From: Caldilineaceae bacterium
Lineage (GTDB): Bacteria; Chloroflexota; Anaerolineae; Caldilineales; Caldilineaceae
Direction of reading: 5' to 3'
DNA: 64,000 bases
NCBI GenBank assembly: GCA_958295845.1
Contig: OY282376.1
Location: forward strand, 4,663,022-4,727,021
Below, in pieces: positions 36,626 to 44,646 of this stretch. The translations under genes and the position numbers were made by a program. Numbering within the stretch: the first letter of the stretch is position 1; each line of letters begins with the position of its first letter. The notes beneath the pieces were generated by a model that made no database searches, was not told where the DNA came from, and saw only the letters and a program-made list of their open reading frames with translations.

Positions 36626-38818
36626 GTGTCTGAGAGTTCAACTTCGGGGCAACGGCGGACCGGCGCTGCCGGGTCAGAGGGAGGCGAGCGTCACCGGTTG
36701 AAGCTGGTGACGGGGGCGGTCCTGCTGGCACTGGCGGTGGCGGTGGCGGCGCTGCGTTTGCAGGGCCCGGACGAGTTGCCGCCGGGACTGAATCGGGATG
36801 AGGGGATAGACGGGGCGCTGGCGCTGCAGGTTCTGCGGGGTGAGCACGCGATGTTCTTTCCTGTGGACCAGGGTCGCGAGCCGTCGGCGATCTACGCGCT
36901 GGCCCTGTCGACGATCCTGTTTGGGCGGACCCTTCTGGCGATGCACCTGCCGACGGCCCTGGGCAGCGCGGGATTGGTCTTTGCCGTATTCTGGTTGGGA
37001 AGGGTGCTGTTTGGCAGGGGTGAGGAGGGGCGGCCGACGCCTTGGCGGGGTCTGCTGATCGGCGGCGTTGGCGCTGGGTTGATGGCAGTATCCATCAGTC
37101 AGACGATCATCGGGCGCACGTCGTACAACAAGGTCACGCATATGCCCCTGCTTCTTGTCCTGGCATTTGCGCTGCTGTGGCAGGGGTGGAGGGAGAGAAG
37201 CTGGTGGCGGATTGTGCTGGCAGGGATCTGCACAGGGCTGTTGCCGTACACCTATATCCCGGCGCGTTTCACCCCGTTCTTGTTTCTGCTCTTTGGTCTG
37301 AGCTTTTTCTTTCCTCTCGGCTCTTTTTCCATGACAAGAGTACGGAGGGAACTGCCGTGGGCGGCAGTTTTCATTGGCGTAACCGCGCTGATTGCCGCGC
37401 CGATTCTGCTGTATTTTGCTCTACATCCTGAGCACTTTCTGATGCGCAGCAGAGAGGTCTGGCTGCTGCGCGGCGGCCAGGGAAACCCTTTCAGCTCCTT
37501 TTTGGGGAACGTTTGGGATTATCTGCTGGTCTTCGGCGTTCGCGGCGACCCGAACTGGCGGCACAACTTTGCCGGTCAATCGATGCTGAGGCCATGGGAA
37601 GCGATTTTTTTCTGGCTGGGCGTTGGCATGGCGTTGTGGCGTTGGAAGCGGCCCACCTACCGTTTGCTGCTGCTCTGGCTGGTCGTTCTGCTGCTGCCGG
37701 CCATGCTTTCGAGGGACGATATTTTGCCTCACTTCCTGCGCATGATGGGCGCGACGCCTGTCATTTATCTGCTGGCGGCTGCAGGGCTTTGGGAGGCGTT
37801 GCGGTTCTTGTGGGAGCGGCGCAACGGCTTGCGACTGCCCGTCGTGCAAGCCATCGGGCAGAATGGGAACCGGGTTGCCGTCGCGTTGGGGCTTGGGTTG
37901 TGCGGGCTGATTCTGGTCCAGGGTGCATTTACGCACCGCACCTATTTCCAGACGTGGGCGAATCTGCCCGAGGTCTATGAGGCGAACGAGACGGAGTGGG
38001 CAGAGCTGGCACGTACGCTGAACGCGCAGCCGCCGGTTCCGGGGGTTGTCTACCTGCTGCCCTACACAATCAGTGAGCATTACAGTTTTCAGTATCTGTA
38101 TGAAGGCACAACGCCCGTCGATGTGATCTCAGCGAGTGTTCCCTATTTGCCGCACGAACTCGAGTCTGCGCTCGCCGCATTGGGGGACCCGGCAACGGTG
38201 AAGTTTGTAGACTGGGAGAACGACCGTGTCAGCGGGGATAGGCTTGCTGAGCGACACGCGGTGGTTCTTCTTGGCAAATATGGGCGCTATGAGGGCGCGG
38301 AAGAGCATGACAGCTTTCAGATTCACAGCTTCTCCGCCATTGCCTCAGACCGCCCTTGGTCCTTCTACGAGTACCTGGAGCCGAGGAGAGTAGACTATGA
38401 TGGCGGTATCTCCCTGCTCGCGCTTGCTTCGGGCCAGGGCGTAGAGCAGCTGACAACGGAGGAGCCGCTCAGTTTGGGAGAGGACCGTGCCGTGTGGATG
38501 GCATTGCAGTGGCAGACGGCCCCGGAGTTGGCGATCGACTATTCGGTTTCGCTGCGTTTGCACAATGCTGAGGGGGGGCGGGTCTTTCAGAAAGATTCCG
38601 TTCTGCTGAACGCCCGCCACTGGCGCACGGGCCGTTGGGCAGCTGATGAACTGGTGGATACGGTAATTTACCTCGATATTCCGACAGATCTTGCGCCGGG
38701 GGACTATGAGCTGCGGTTGGTTGTCTACGACTCGGCGACGCTGAGCCCGACTGTGGAGCTGGGCGTTTGGGAGCCGGAGGTTGCGCTGGCGCGGGTGCGG
38801 CTGGGCGATGGAGACTGA
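36626..38818 (+). CDS. GT39-like membrane glycosyltransferase, tandem copy 3
   Basis: 730 aa, start GTG 36626 with AAGGAA upstream. Catalytic loop PPGLNRDEGIDGALALQVLRGE keeps the DE pair, but the His/Ala-His surroundings of copies 1 and 2 (DEGAHG) are changed to DEGIDG, and NNGREG becomes DQGREP. The membrane region and C-terminal domain (YLEPRRVDYDGGISLLALASGQ ... VELGVWEPEVALARVRL) are otherwise collinear. The most GC-rich and most diverged of the three. The altered loop suggests a different acceptor or donor specificity. Confidence 0.86.
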   Translation: MSESSTSGQRRTGAAGSEGGERHRLKLVTGAVLLALAVAVAALRLQGPDELPPGLNRDEGIDGALALQVLRGEHAMFFPVDQGREPSAIYALALSTILFGRTLLAMHLPTALGSAGLVFAVFWLGRVLFGRGEEGRPTPWRGLLIGGVGAGLMAVSISQTIIGRTSYNKVTHMPLLLVLAFALLWQGWRERSWWRIVLAGICTGLLPYTYIPARFTPFLFLLFGLSFFFPLGSFSMTRVRRELPWAAVFIGVTALIAAPILLYFALHPEHFLMRSREVWLLRGGQGNPFSSFLGNVWDYLLVFGVRGDPNWRHNFAGQSMLRPWEAIFFWLGVGMALWRWKRPTYRLLLLWLVVLLLPAMLSRDDILPHFLRMMGATPVIYLLAAAGLWEALRFLWERRNGLRLPVVQAIGQNGNRVAVALGLGLCGLILVQGAFTHRTYFQTWANLPEVYEANETEWAELARTLNAQPPVPGVVYLLPYTISEHYSFQYLYEGTTPVDVISASVPYLPHELESALAALGDPATVKFVDWENDRVSGDRLAERHAVVLLGKYGRYEGAEEHDSFQIHSFSAIASDRPWSFYEYLEPRRVDYDGGISLLALASGQGVEQLTTEEPLSLGEDRAVWMALQWQTAPELAIDYSVSLRLHNAEGGRVFQKDSVLLNARHWRTGRWAADELVDTVIYLDIPTDLAPGDYELRLVVYDSATLSPTVELGVWEPEVALARVRLGDGD

Positions 38819-39174
38819 GAAAAGGTGACTCTCAGTTCAGATTGGCGCGTTCTTGAAGTTTAGCGCCTGAACCGCTATACTTCGTTGTTGGGCTGCAAAA
38901 CCGGCCTTACAGTGGGCGCCAGCGAAACAGTGGGCGCCAGCGAAACAGTGGGTGCCAGCGAAACAGTGGGTGCCAGCGAAGATTTGGATCGAGAGAACCT
39001 TCACCCACCCTGCAGCCCGATAGTTTGCATGATCTTTACGGTCTGGAGTGCCGGTTGTTTCTATTTGGCGCGGACCGTGAAAATGGTGTGCCGGCGCTGT
39101 GAATTTCCACGAGCAAAAGGGCGCCGAGTCGACTAATTCAGGCGTGACGCCTGCGTTTCCAGGAGGAGGAAGAC
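38819..39174. other. Gap containing an 18-bp minisatellite
   Basis: 356 bp. Besides the minisatellite at 38909-38980, only a strong ribosome site (GGAGGAGGAAG) for the next gene is evident near 39160. Confidence 0.6.
38909..38980. repeat. Minisatellite, four copies of an 18-mer
   Basis: ACAGTGGGCGCCAGCGAA repeated four times head to tail, with one C/T change in copies 3 and 4. 18 is a multiple of 3, so either strand reads as hexapeptide repeats (TVGASE on plus, FAGTHC or FAGAHC on minus). Confidence 0.9.
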
Positions 39175-40770
39175 GTGCTGTTGCGAAGGACCCAGACTGC
39201 TTCATTTTGGCGCGATCAGTTCAGAGTTTCCGATGAAGATTTGGATTTCATCCATGAGTTGATCCTGGATGCAGAGTCGCCGATGACGACCAGCCAACTG
39301 GCGCTGCGCCTGATCAAGGAATACCAGCGACGCGAGACAGCGCGGATGGAGTCCGAGCTGAAGAAGGGTGCGGTCTACCAGCCCATGAAGCTGTATGATG
39401 TCGGGGAGACGCTGATCTTTCCTGCCATGGACTTTCTGGTTGGCGAGGTTCTGGAGACGCGCGACGGCCAGAACCCGGAACACGGCGCCTTCGATGTTAT
39501 CAGTGTTGGATTCGCCGACACGGGCGAGACCCGGGAATTTGCGGCCAACCTTCAGACGGGCCACCGGCTCAACGCAACCAATGGTCAGACGACAGGCGAT
39601 GAGGAAGCTCTCCTTTCAGCTGAAGAGATCCATTCTCTGTACCAGGAGGAGATCGAAGAGAGTTTGCTCTTTGTCCTGAGAGATGGGGAACGAAACGAAG
39701 ATTTCGTGGCTATAGAGGACTACTGGTTGCTGGCCGACATGCTGGCCGAAGTTCATGTGGGGCATCTGAACATCGCCGAGGCGCTGCTCGAGATGCAGAA
39801 CCGGCCGATGTCGCCTGAGGAGCTGCTGCCGGAGCTCGATTTGCAGTCTGAGGATGTTTCGCTGCCGATGCAGGTTATCAGTGTGAACCACGCGCTTGGA
39901 AATGACGAACGTTTCGACCAGATTGGAAGCGGCGGCGGCCCCCTCTGGTTCCTGGCGCGGTTGGAACCAGCGGAGGCGCAGACAATCCCTCCCCTCCTGC
40001 GCCCCAAGATAGGCCGCTACAATCGGGCAATCTTGAGTGTGGAACTCCTGCAGATGGAATGGGAGCTGGACGACGAATGGGGCGAGAGCGGCGCGAGCAC
40101 GCCCGTCTCGTCGGCTGTGCCGAGCATCAGTTTCACGCTGACATTCCCGCACTGGTTGTACGGTACGCTTCCACTCAGCAGTCGCACGCGTGCGCTCTTC
40201 CCACACAGTGCGCAGGAGCGTTCGATGGTGACGGTGGTCGACGGCCGTTGGGGCAACCGCTACACGGCTTGGGTGGTTCATAACGGACGCTACGTGTGCG
40301 GCTTGAAGGATTGGATGGTTGCGCACAATCTGCCGGTGAGCGCTCAGATCACGTTGGAGCGGGCCGAAGGGCAGGATGAAGTGATCATTGACTTCCGCCC
40401 GCGCCGGATGAGACGGGAGTGGAGCCGGATTGCGAAAGTCGATGCGGAACAGCAGAGTTTCGGTCTTGAGATGAACAAGGTCCAGATCTCGTGTGAGTAC
40501 GATGAGAACCTGATCGTTTCATGCGACGACCGGGAGGGGTTGGAAGCGTTCAACGCCGGTCTGGAAGGCAACGACGATGCGCTGGGCCAGATTGTGGAGA
40601 AGCTCGTGCCGGAGATTGCGAAGCTGAACCCACAGGGCACGGCGCATGTCAAGACGATCTACAGTGCGGTCAACATGTTCTGGCGCTGTCCGCCGGGACA
40701 GGTATTTTATACATTGATCAGCAATCCCCGTTTCCAGGATGTTGGGGATGGATTCTTCAAGGTAAGATGA
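39175..40770 (+). CDS. Unknown protein with N- and C-terminal winged-helix-like ends
   Basis: 531 aa, no named family recognised. The N-terminal 60 residues (PMTTSQLALRLIKEYQRRETARME) look like an HTH, followed by GAVYQPMKLYDVGETLIFPAMDFLVGEVLETRDGQNPEHG, a small barrel-like segment. The last 60 residues (NPQGTAHVKTIYSAVNMFWRCPPGQVFYTLISNPRFQDVGDGFFKV) have the HARE-HTH/RNA-polymerase-delta style of a winged helix. The middle is acidic. GTG 39175 has an excellent GGAGGAGG site. It is followed by another unknown gene after 65 nt. Possibly a nucleic-acid-binding regulator; this is inference. Confidence 0.75.
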   Translation: MLLRRTQTASFWRDQFRVSDEDLDFIHELILDAESPMTTSQLALRLIKEYQRRETARMESELKKGAVYQPMKLYDVGETLIFPAMDFLVGEVLETRDGQNPEHGAFDVISVGFADTGETREFAANLQTGHRLNATNGQTTGDEEALLSAEEIHSLYQEEIEESLLFVLRDGERNEDFVAIEDYWLLADMLAEVHVGHLNIAEALLEMQNRPMSPEELLPELDLQSEDVSLPMQVISVNHALGNDERFDQIGSGGGPLWFLARLEPAEAQTIPPLLRPKIGRYNRAILSVELLQMEWELDDEWGESGASTPVSSAVPSISFTLTFPHWLYGTLPLSSRTRALFPHSAQERSMVTVVDGRWGNRYTAWVVHNGRYVCGLKDWMVAHNLPVSAQITLERAEGQDEVIIDFRPRRMRREWSRIAKVDAEQQSFGLEMNKVQISCEYDENLIVSCDDREGLEAFNAGLEGNDDALGQIVEKLVPEIAKLNPQGTAHVKTIYSAVNMFWRCPPGQVFYTLISNPRFQDVGDGFFKVR

Positions 40771-40835
40771 GGATGCGAAGCCGGCATTGCGCGCTTTTCA
40801 CCGGCTCTTGACCATCGAGGAGGGATACGTAGGAG

Positions 40836-41282
40836 ATGACAGCGGCAGCGTCCAAGCAAAAACTCAAGTGGTTCCGACCGGACGTGAACACAAAGTTTCA
40901 CATCGATTATCACTGGTGGGAGCAGAGCGGACGGAATTTCCGCCTATATCTGCGCGATCAGTTGTGCACGGAGTGCCGGGACAGGTTCCAGGACCATAGA
41001 AACACGGAAGATGTGGATTGGATCGACCCGGAGACGGGGGAGGTTCACCGTACTGATGCCCTGTGGGAATGTCTGCGCAGCCGTTGCACGAAAGATCCGG
41101 ACTATATCAACGAGCATCTTTCGCTCACGGCGGCCTGTTTCCGCGTTTTTCTGGCGAACAACAATACGCCGTTGAGCCCATCTGAGTTGAATCAGCTCCT
41201 CCCGTGGAAGCCTGCCCGCACCATATTGCAGACGCTGGGCGGGCGCGTCGTCTATCTTGGTCTACGGCCCGTACGCGACTAG
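40836..41282 (+). CDS. Unknown Cys-containing small protein paired with the preceding gene
   Basis: 148 aa. Cys44 and Cys47 (CTEC) with Cys79 and Cys84 (CLRSRC) could form a metal site. The N-terminal part is aromatic (WFRPDVNTKFHIDYHWWEQ), and the C-terminus (PLSPSELNQLLPWKPARTILQTLGG) resembles a short HTH. Start ATG 40836: an AGGAG is immediately adjacent and GAGGAGG lies 13 nt upstream. It follows the 531-residue unknown after 65 nt on the same strand, so the pair probably forms one operon. No function assigned. Confidence 0.75.
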   Translation: MTAAASKQKLKWFRPDVNTKFHIDYHWWEQSGRNFRLYLRDQLCTECRDRFQDHRNTEDVDWIDPETGEVHRTDALWECLRSRCTKDPDYINEHLSLTAACFRVFLANNNTPLSPSELNQLLPWKPARTILQTLGGRVVYLGLRPVRD

Positions 41283-41325
41283 AGAAGGGTCTGGAGAAGA
41301 GAGAGCGGATTCCCCTACTCCCAGA

Positions 41326-42213
41326 TCAGTTGCGGCGGTCCTTTTCGGTTCCACTCCCCGCCCGCGTCAACAGATCCTGTGCGGCGCGATACATTGGCAT
41401 ATCCACCATTTTACCGTCGAGTACGCAGACGCCGCGCCCGGCCCGTTGGTGGGCCTCAAAGACGGCGATGAGCCGTCGCGCCGCGGCCACTTCCAATAGG
41501 TCTGGCGTGAAGGCGTCGTTGATTATCTCCACCTGGTGAGGATGGATCGCCAGTTTGCCGCGGAAGCCCATTTTCTGAACAGTTTCACATTCATCGGCCA
41601 GCCCTGAAAGGTCGACAAGGTCGGTATAGACGGTGTCGATTGCCTGGAGACCGAAGGCGGCCGCCGCGGTGACGACGGCGCTGCGGGCGTAGAAGACTTC
41701 CCACCCTTCGCGCGAGCGCTGCGCGCCGATATCGCCGGCAAAGTCTTCGGCGCCGAAGGCGAGCGCCGCGATCCTGGAATCTGCGCGGGCAATTTCGGGC
41801 AGATTCACCACCCCTGCAGCACTTTCCACGATCGGCAGCAGCCGCACAGTTCCGACAGGCATTTCCGCCGCACTTTCCAGTTGTGTCAACCGTTCGGCCA
41901 CGCGTTGCAGGTCGGCGGCGGATTCGACTTTCGGGATCAAGTAGACCTGGGGCGCGGCGGCGAAGGTCTGGAGCAGATCATCGGGCCAGAACGGGCTGTG
42001 AACCGGGTTGATACGAATGCAGCGCAGGGGGCCGTCGTGCGGCAGCGCCCGGAAGGACTCGACGAGAAGCGAGCGGGCCTCCGGTTTGCGGCTGTGTGCA
42101 ACCGCGTCCTCGAGGTCGGCGATGATGGCATCGGCGGGCAACCCGGCGCCCCTGGCGATCTTGCGAGGCGAGTCGGCAGGCATGAAGAGAAGAGAGCGCA
42201 GTGGCGGCGTCAT
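41326..42213 (-). CDS. CoA ester lyase (CitE-like, HpcH/HpaI family)
   Basis: 295 aa TIM-barrel lyase. Typical features: RSLLFMPADSPRKIARGAGLPADAIIADLEDAVA at the start, with the Mg-region aspartates, the catalytic Arg region RCIRINPVHSPFWPDD, the metal-binding Glu in LLPIVESAAGVVNLPEIA, and FGAEDFAGDIGAQR followed by AIDTVYTDL and GKLAIHPHQVEIIN. This set fits the CitE-like group acting on malyl-, citramalyl- or citryl-CoA. No citD/citF genes are nearby, so a stand-alone acyl-CoA lyase is more likely than a citrate lyase subunit. Confidence 0.9.
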   Translation of the reverse strand: MTPPLRSLLFMPADSPRKIARGAGLPADAIIADLEDAVAHSRKPEARSLLVESFRALPHDGPLRCIRINPVHSPFWPDDLLQTFAAAPQVYLIPKVESAADLQRVAERLTQLESAAEMPVGTVRLLPIVESAAGVVNLPEIARADSRIAALAFGAEDFAGDIGAQRSREGWEVFYARSAVVTAAAAFGLQAIDTVYTDLVDLSGLADECETVQKMGFRGKLAIHPHQVEIINDAFTPDLLEVAAARRLIAVFEAHQRAGRGVCVLDGKMVDMPMYRAAQDLLTRAGSGTEKDRRN

Positions 42214-42449
42214 GGGCAGGCTCCGAAGAGGCAGGTGAGCGTGGTGGCGTGGTGGTTGCGTACGGGTTGATTGCTGGTTATTTTATTTTACATGGTTTGG
42301 GCGCATATGGCAGGTTTGTCGGAATGATGGGGCCGGTGATGGGACGCTGCTGCGATAAACGGGTGCAGACTGATAAGACAGTCACAGCACAGATATTCCA
42401 GCGCTGACCAGAATGAATTTCGGACTCCCTCTCTCGAACTTCGATTTCA

Positions 42450-42857
42450 TTATGACAGCGCCGGCGTTCGTGCGGACCGTTCAACGGCTATCTTCCTAAC
42501 AGCCAGCGCCGCCATTGCGCCGAGCAAGCCGCCCAGCATATCAACGCCGATGTCAAAGAGGTTGTCCGGGTGTAGTACGGTCTGCCTGCTGAGCAGTTGA
42601 AAGCCCTCCTGAAGGATGGCGGCGCCGAGCACAAGGGCCAGCGTGAATCCGATACGCCGGGCGAACGTGCCGGACAGACGCTGTATCAGGAGGGCGCCCA
42701 GAACGGCGAATAGCAGAGTGTGCATGACAATGTGCATCCAGGCGGGACTGAACAGTGTGTTGAAGAGCCGGTAGGCCATGGGCGAGGGCCGGACAAGCCA
42801 GGCCATAGGCATAAGGATGCCAAGAATCCAGAGAATCAGGAATAGATTCCTCTTCAT
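42450..42857 (-). CDS. VanZ-like membrane protein
   Basis: About 135 aa. Four hydrophobic segments: NLFLILWILGILMPMAWLV, MHIVMHTLLFAVLGALLI, GFTLALVLGAAILQEGFQLL, and NLFDIGVDMLGGLLGAMAAL. The H-x3-F helix, the E-x2-Q motif in LQEGFQLL and DIxxDxxGxxxG are the VanZ signature. Start ATG 42857 has AAAGGAG upstream; the frame extends to 43031 without support. VanZ confers teicoplanin tolerance in enterococci, but most family members have no assigned function. Confidence 0.86.
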   Translation of the reverse strand: MKRNLFLILWILGILMPMAWLVRPSPMAYRLFNTLFSPAWMHIVMHTLLFAVLGALLIQRLSGTFARRIGFTLALVLGAAILQEGFQLLSRQTVLHPDNLFDIGVDMLGGLLGAMAALAVRKIAVERSARTPALS

Positions 42858-43248
42858 TTTTCTCCTTTCACTTCTTTTCCCCCTGCCGGTACAGCGCAGA
42901 AGGCCGATACCAGTAATAACTGGAAGGCATCGAACCTGGTTCCCAGAATAGCGGCCAGGGGGCCATTTTGGAAGGCCGGTTTGGCGGCCTGAAGTTCGTC
43001 TTGGGGGCGCTGCCACAGAGGGCATACTCATCCTGAAAAAGGAACAGAGGTTGCCCAGATCCTGTGCCTATGCTAGACTTCGCGCATTGAAATTCGGGCC
43101 CACACCACCGCGATCATTTTGCCTGTCAAACAGCAGATGAAGGCGCTTTTGCGCCTCCCGGGGTGAGGTGGGGAAATCCGCCTTTTGGTATGGCTGCAGA
43201 TGACTGCGGTTGTCGGGACAGTTGGCGGTTTGCAATAGGGGAAAACAG
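42858..43248. other. Divergent gap between the VanZ-like gene and bactofilin
   Basis: 391 bp. It contains the promoter at 43051 and a hairpin AGGCGC-TTTT-GCGCCT near 43140. No gene recognised. Confidence 0.55.
43051..43079 (+). promoter_or_regulatory. Possible promoter of the bactofilin gene
   Basis: TTGCCC, 17-nt spacer, TAGACT, about 170 nt before the start codon. Confidence 0.45.
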
Positions 43249-43689
43249 GTGTTTCGACGCAACGAACGGCCGCAGCCGGATGCCATCGAGGTCATCATCG
43301 GGCCCAGGGCCACCTACAACGGCGCATTGCGCAGCGACAGCAGCATTCGCATCGACGGTGTGGTAGAGAGCGGCCTGCTGGAGACACTGGCCAACGTCAT
43401 CCTGACGGAAGCCGCCCGCGTCAACTGCGAAATTCGGGCCCGGAACGTGAGTATTCGGGGTTATTTTGATGGCGTCATACGCGCAGACCGGGTCGAGCTG
43501 CTGGCGGGCTGTTACGTGCGAGGCGCGCTTCATGTGAACAGTTTCCTGCTGGATGAGGGGGCTACCCTTGAAGGGGAGCTGCACATGCGGGGCGAGAACG
43601 CAGAAGAGCCGCTGGACCTGCCTTCAGATACGGAGATGCCGGTGGTCCTTCCGGGCGCTCAATCGCAGGAAGAGCCGGAGTTCAGTTAG
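43249..43689 (+). CDS. Bactofilin (polymer-forming cytoskeletal protein)
   Basis: About 146 aa. The beta-helix core begins IIGPRATYNGALRSDSSIRIDGVVESGLLE and continues with regular turns of 16-18 residues (NVILTEAARVNCEIRARNVSIRGYFDGVIRADRVELLAGCYVRGALHVNSFLLDEGATLEGELHM), the hallmark of the DUF583/bactofilin fold. A disordered acidic tail follows. Start GTG 43249 gives the family-typical MFRRNE; the alternative ATG 43210 adds 13 residues. Bactofilins polymerise without nucleotide to scaffold cell-envelope enzymes. PlsY lies 208 nt downstream on the same strand. Confidence 0.9.
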   Translation: MFRRNERPQPDAIEVIIGPRATYNGALRSDSSIRIDGVVESGLLETLANVILTEAARVNCEIRARNVSIRGYFDGVIRADRVELLAGCYVRGALHVNSFLLDEGATLEGELHMRGENAEEPLDLPSDTEMPVVLPGAQSQEEPEFS

Positions 43690-43727
43690 CGTATGCTCGC
43701 AACAGGGACCAGACCAGTTTGTCTATC

Positions 43728-43772
43728 GGATGGAACAGGGCTGGATGAAACAGGGCTGGATGGAACAGGACC
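43728..43772. repeat. 15-bp minisatellite, three copies
   Basis: GGATGGAACAGGGCT, GGATGAAACAGGGCT and GGATGGAACAGGACC head to tail between bactofilin and plsY. Confidence 0.8.
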
Positions 43773-43897
43773 TGTAGGCGCGGCGGAAAACAGGGCGCAA
43801 AGCTGTGGAAGCCAAGGCTTGACCCCTTGTATTTCAGGTGGATTGTCTGGACCGGAGCCGCGTTCGTCAGAGCGCGGAGGGTGACGGTACCTCTGCT

Positions 43898-44533
43898 ATG
43901 GACTGGCTGCTGATTGTCGCCGGCGCGCTGCTGGGTTACCTGCTTGGGTCGGTACCGGTAGGCTTGCTGGCCACGGGCATATACGGTGTGGATATCCGCA
44001 CAGTGGGCAGCGGGCGCACCGGCGCGACCAACGCATGGCGCGCGGCCGGCCTGAAGGCGGCCATCCCGACGCTGTTGGGCGATGCGCTCAAAGGGGCGGC
44101 GGCCGTGCTGCTGGTACGCTATGCGGCGGGGGCGTTTCTGCCGGAAATGGATGCGATCGCGGTTGCTGCGGCGGCGGCGCTGGCGGGGGCGTGTGCGGTG
44201 GTCGGTCACAACTGGTCTCTCTATCTGGGCTTCAAGGGAGGAGCGGGCGGCATCACGACTGCGGCCACCATACTGGCGATTTCGCCGCTCATCGGCGGGG
44301 TCGTCTGCCTGGTCGGTCTACTGCTGATCTGGTGGAGCCGCATGGCCTCGATCGGGACTTACAGCGTGAGCGTGACTTCGTTGGTGTGCGCGCTCGTTTT
44401 TGCGATTGCCGGTCTGACCCCCTGGCCGTATGTACTATTTGGCCTCATTGCCTTCCTGGCAGTCACGACTTCTCTGAGGCGCAATCGCCAGGCCCTCAAA
44501 GATGGCGAGGAGCGGGTGATTACGCTGTGGTAA
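43898..44533 (+). CDS. plsY: Acyl-phosphate:glycerol-3-phosphate acyltransferase
   Basis: Membrane enzyme that adds the first acyl chain to glycerol-3-phosphate in phospholipid synthesis; about 211 aa. The three PlsY motifs are visible: LGSVPVGLLATGIYGVDIRTVGSGRTGATNAWR near the N-terminus, VVGHNWSLYLGFKGGAGGITT in the middle (His and Gly residues of the active site), and SxxSIGTYS-like MASIGTYSVSVTS later. Start ATG 43898; the frame to 43838 is open but family alignment favours 43898. Confidence 0.92.
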   Translation: MDWLLIVAGALLGYLLGSVPVGLLATGIYGVDIRTVGSGRTGATNAWRAAGLKAAIPTLLGDALKGAAAVLLVRYAAGAFLPEMDAIAVAAAAALAGACAVVGHNWSLYLGFKGGAGGITTAATILAISPLIGGVVCLVGLLLIWWSRMASIGTYSVSVTSLVCALVFAIAGLTPWPYVLFGLIAFLAVTTSLRRNRQALKDGEERVITLW

Positions 44534-44570
44534 TCGTCCGTTTTCAGGGACATCCCCATACTAACCTTTT

Positions 44571-44600
44571 TTGGACAAGATAGTTCAACCTCGGTATAAT
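44571..44600 (+). promoter_or_regulatory. Near-consensus promoter of the catalase gene
   Basis: TTGGAC, 18-nt spacer, TATAAT, about 46 nt before the catalase ATG. One of the best sigma-70 matches in the window. Confidence 0.8.
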
Positions 44601-44646
44601 TTTTGAATAAAGAAGAGGCTCTTCATACACATGAAAGGCGATAAAG

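Noticed and set aside
38909..38980. CRISPR-like array
   Set aside because: Units are 18 bp and contiguous with no unique spacers; no cas genes are in the window.
38837..39205. Minus-strand 122-residue frame containing FAGTHC repeats
   Set aside because: It is a product of the 18-bp minisatellite, overlaps the ribosome site and start of the next plus-strand gene, and has no family features.
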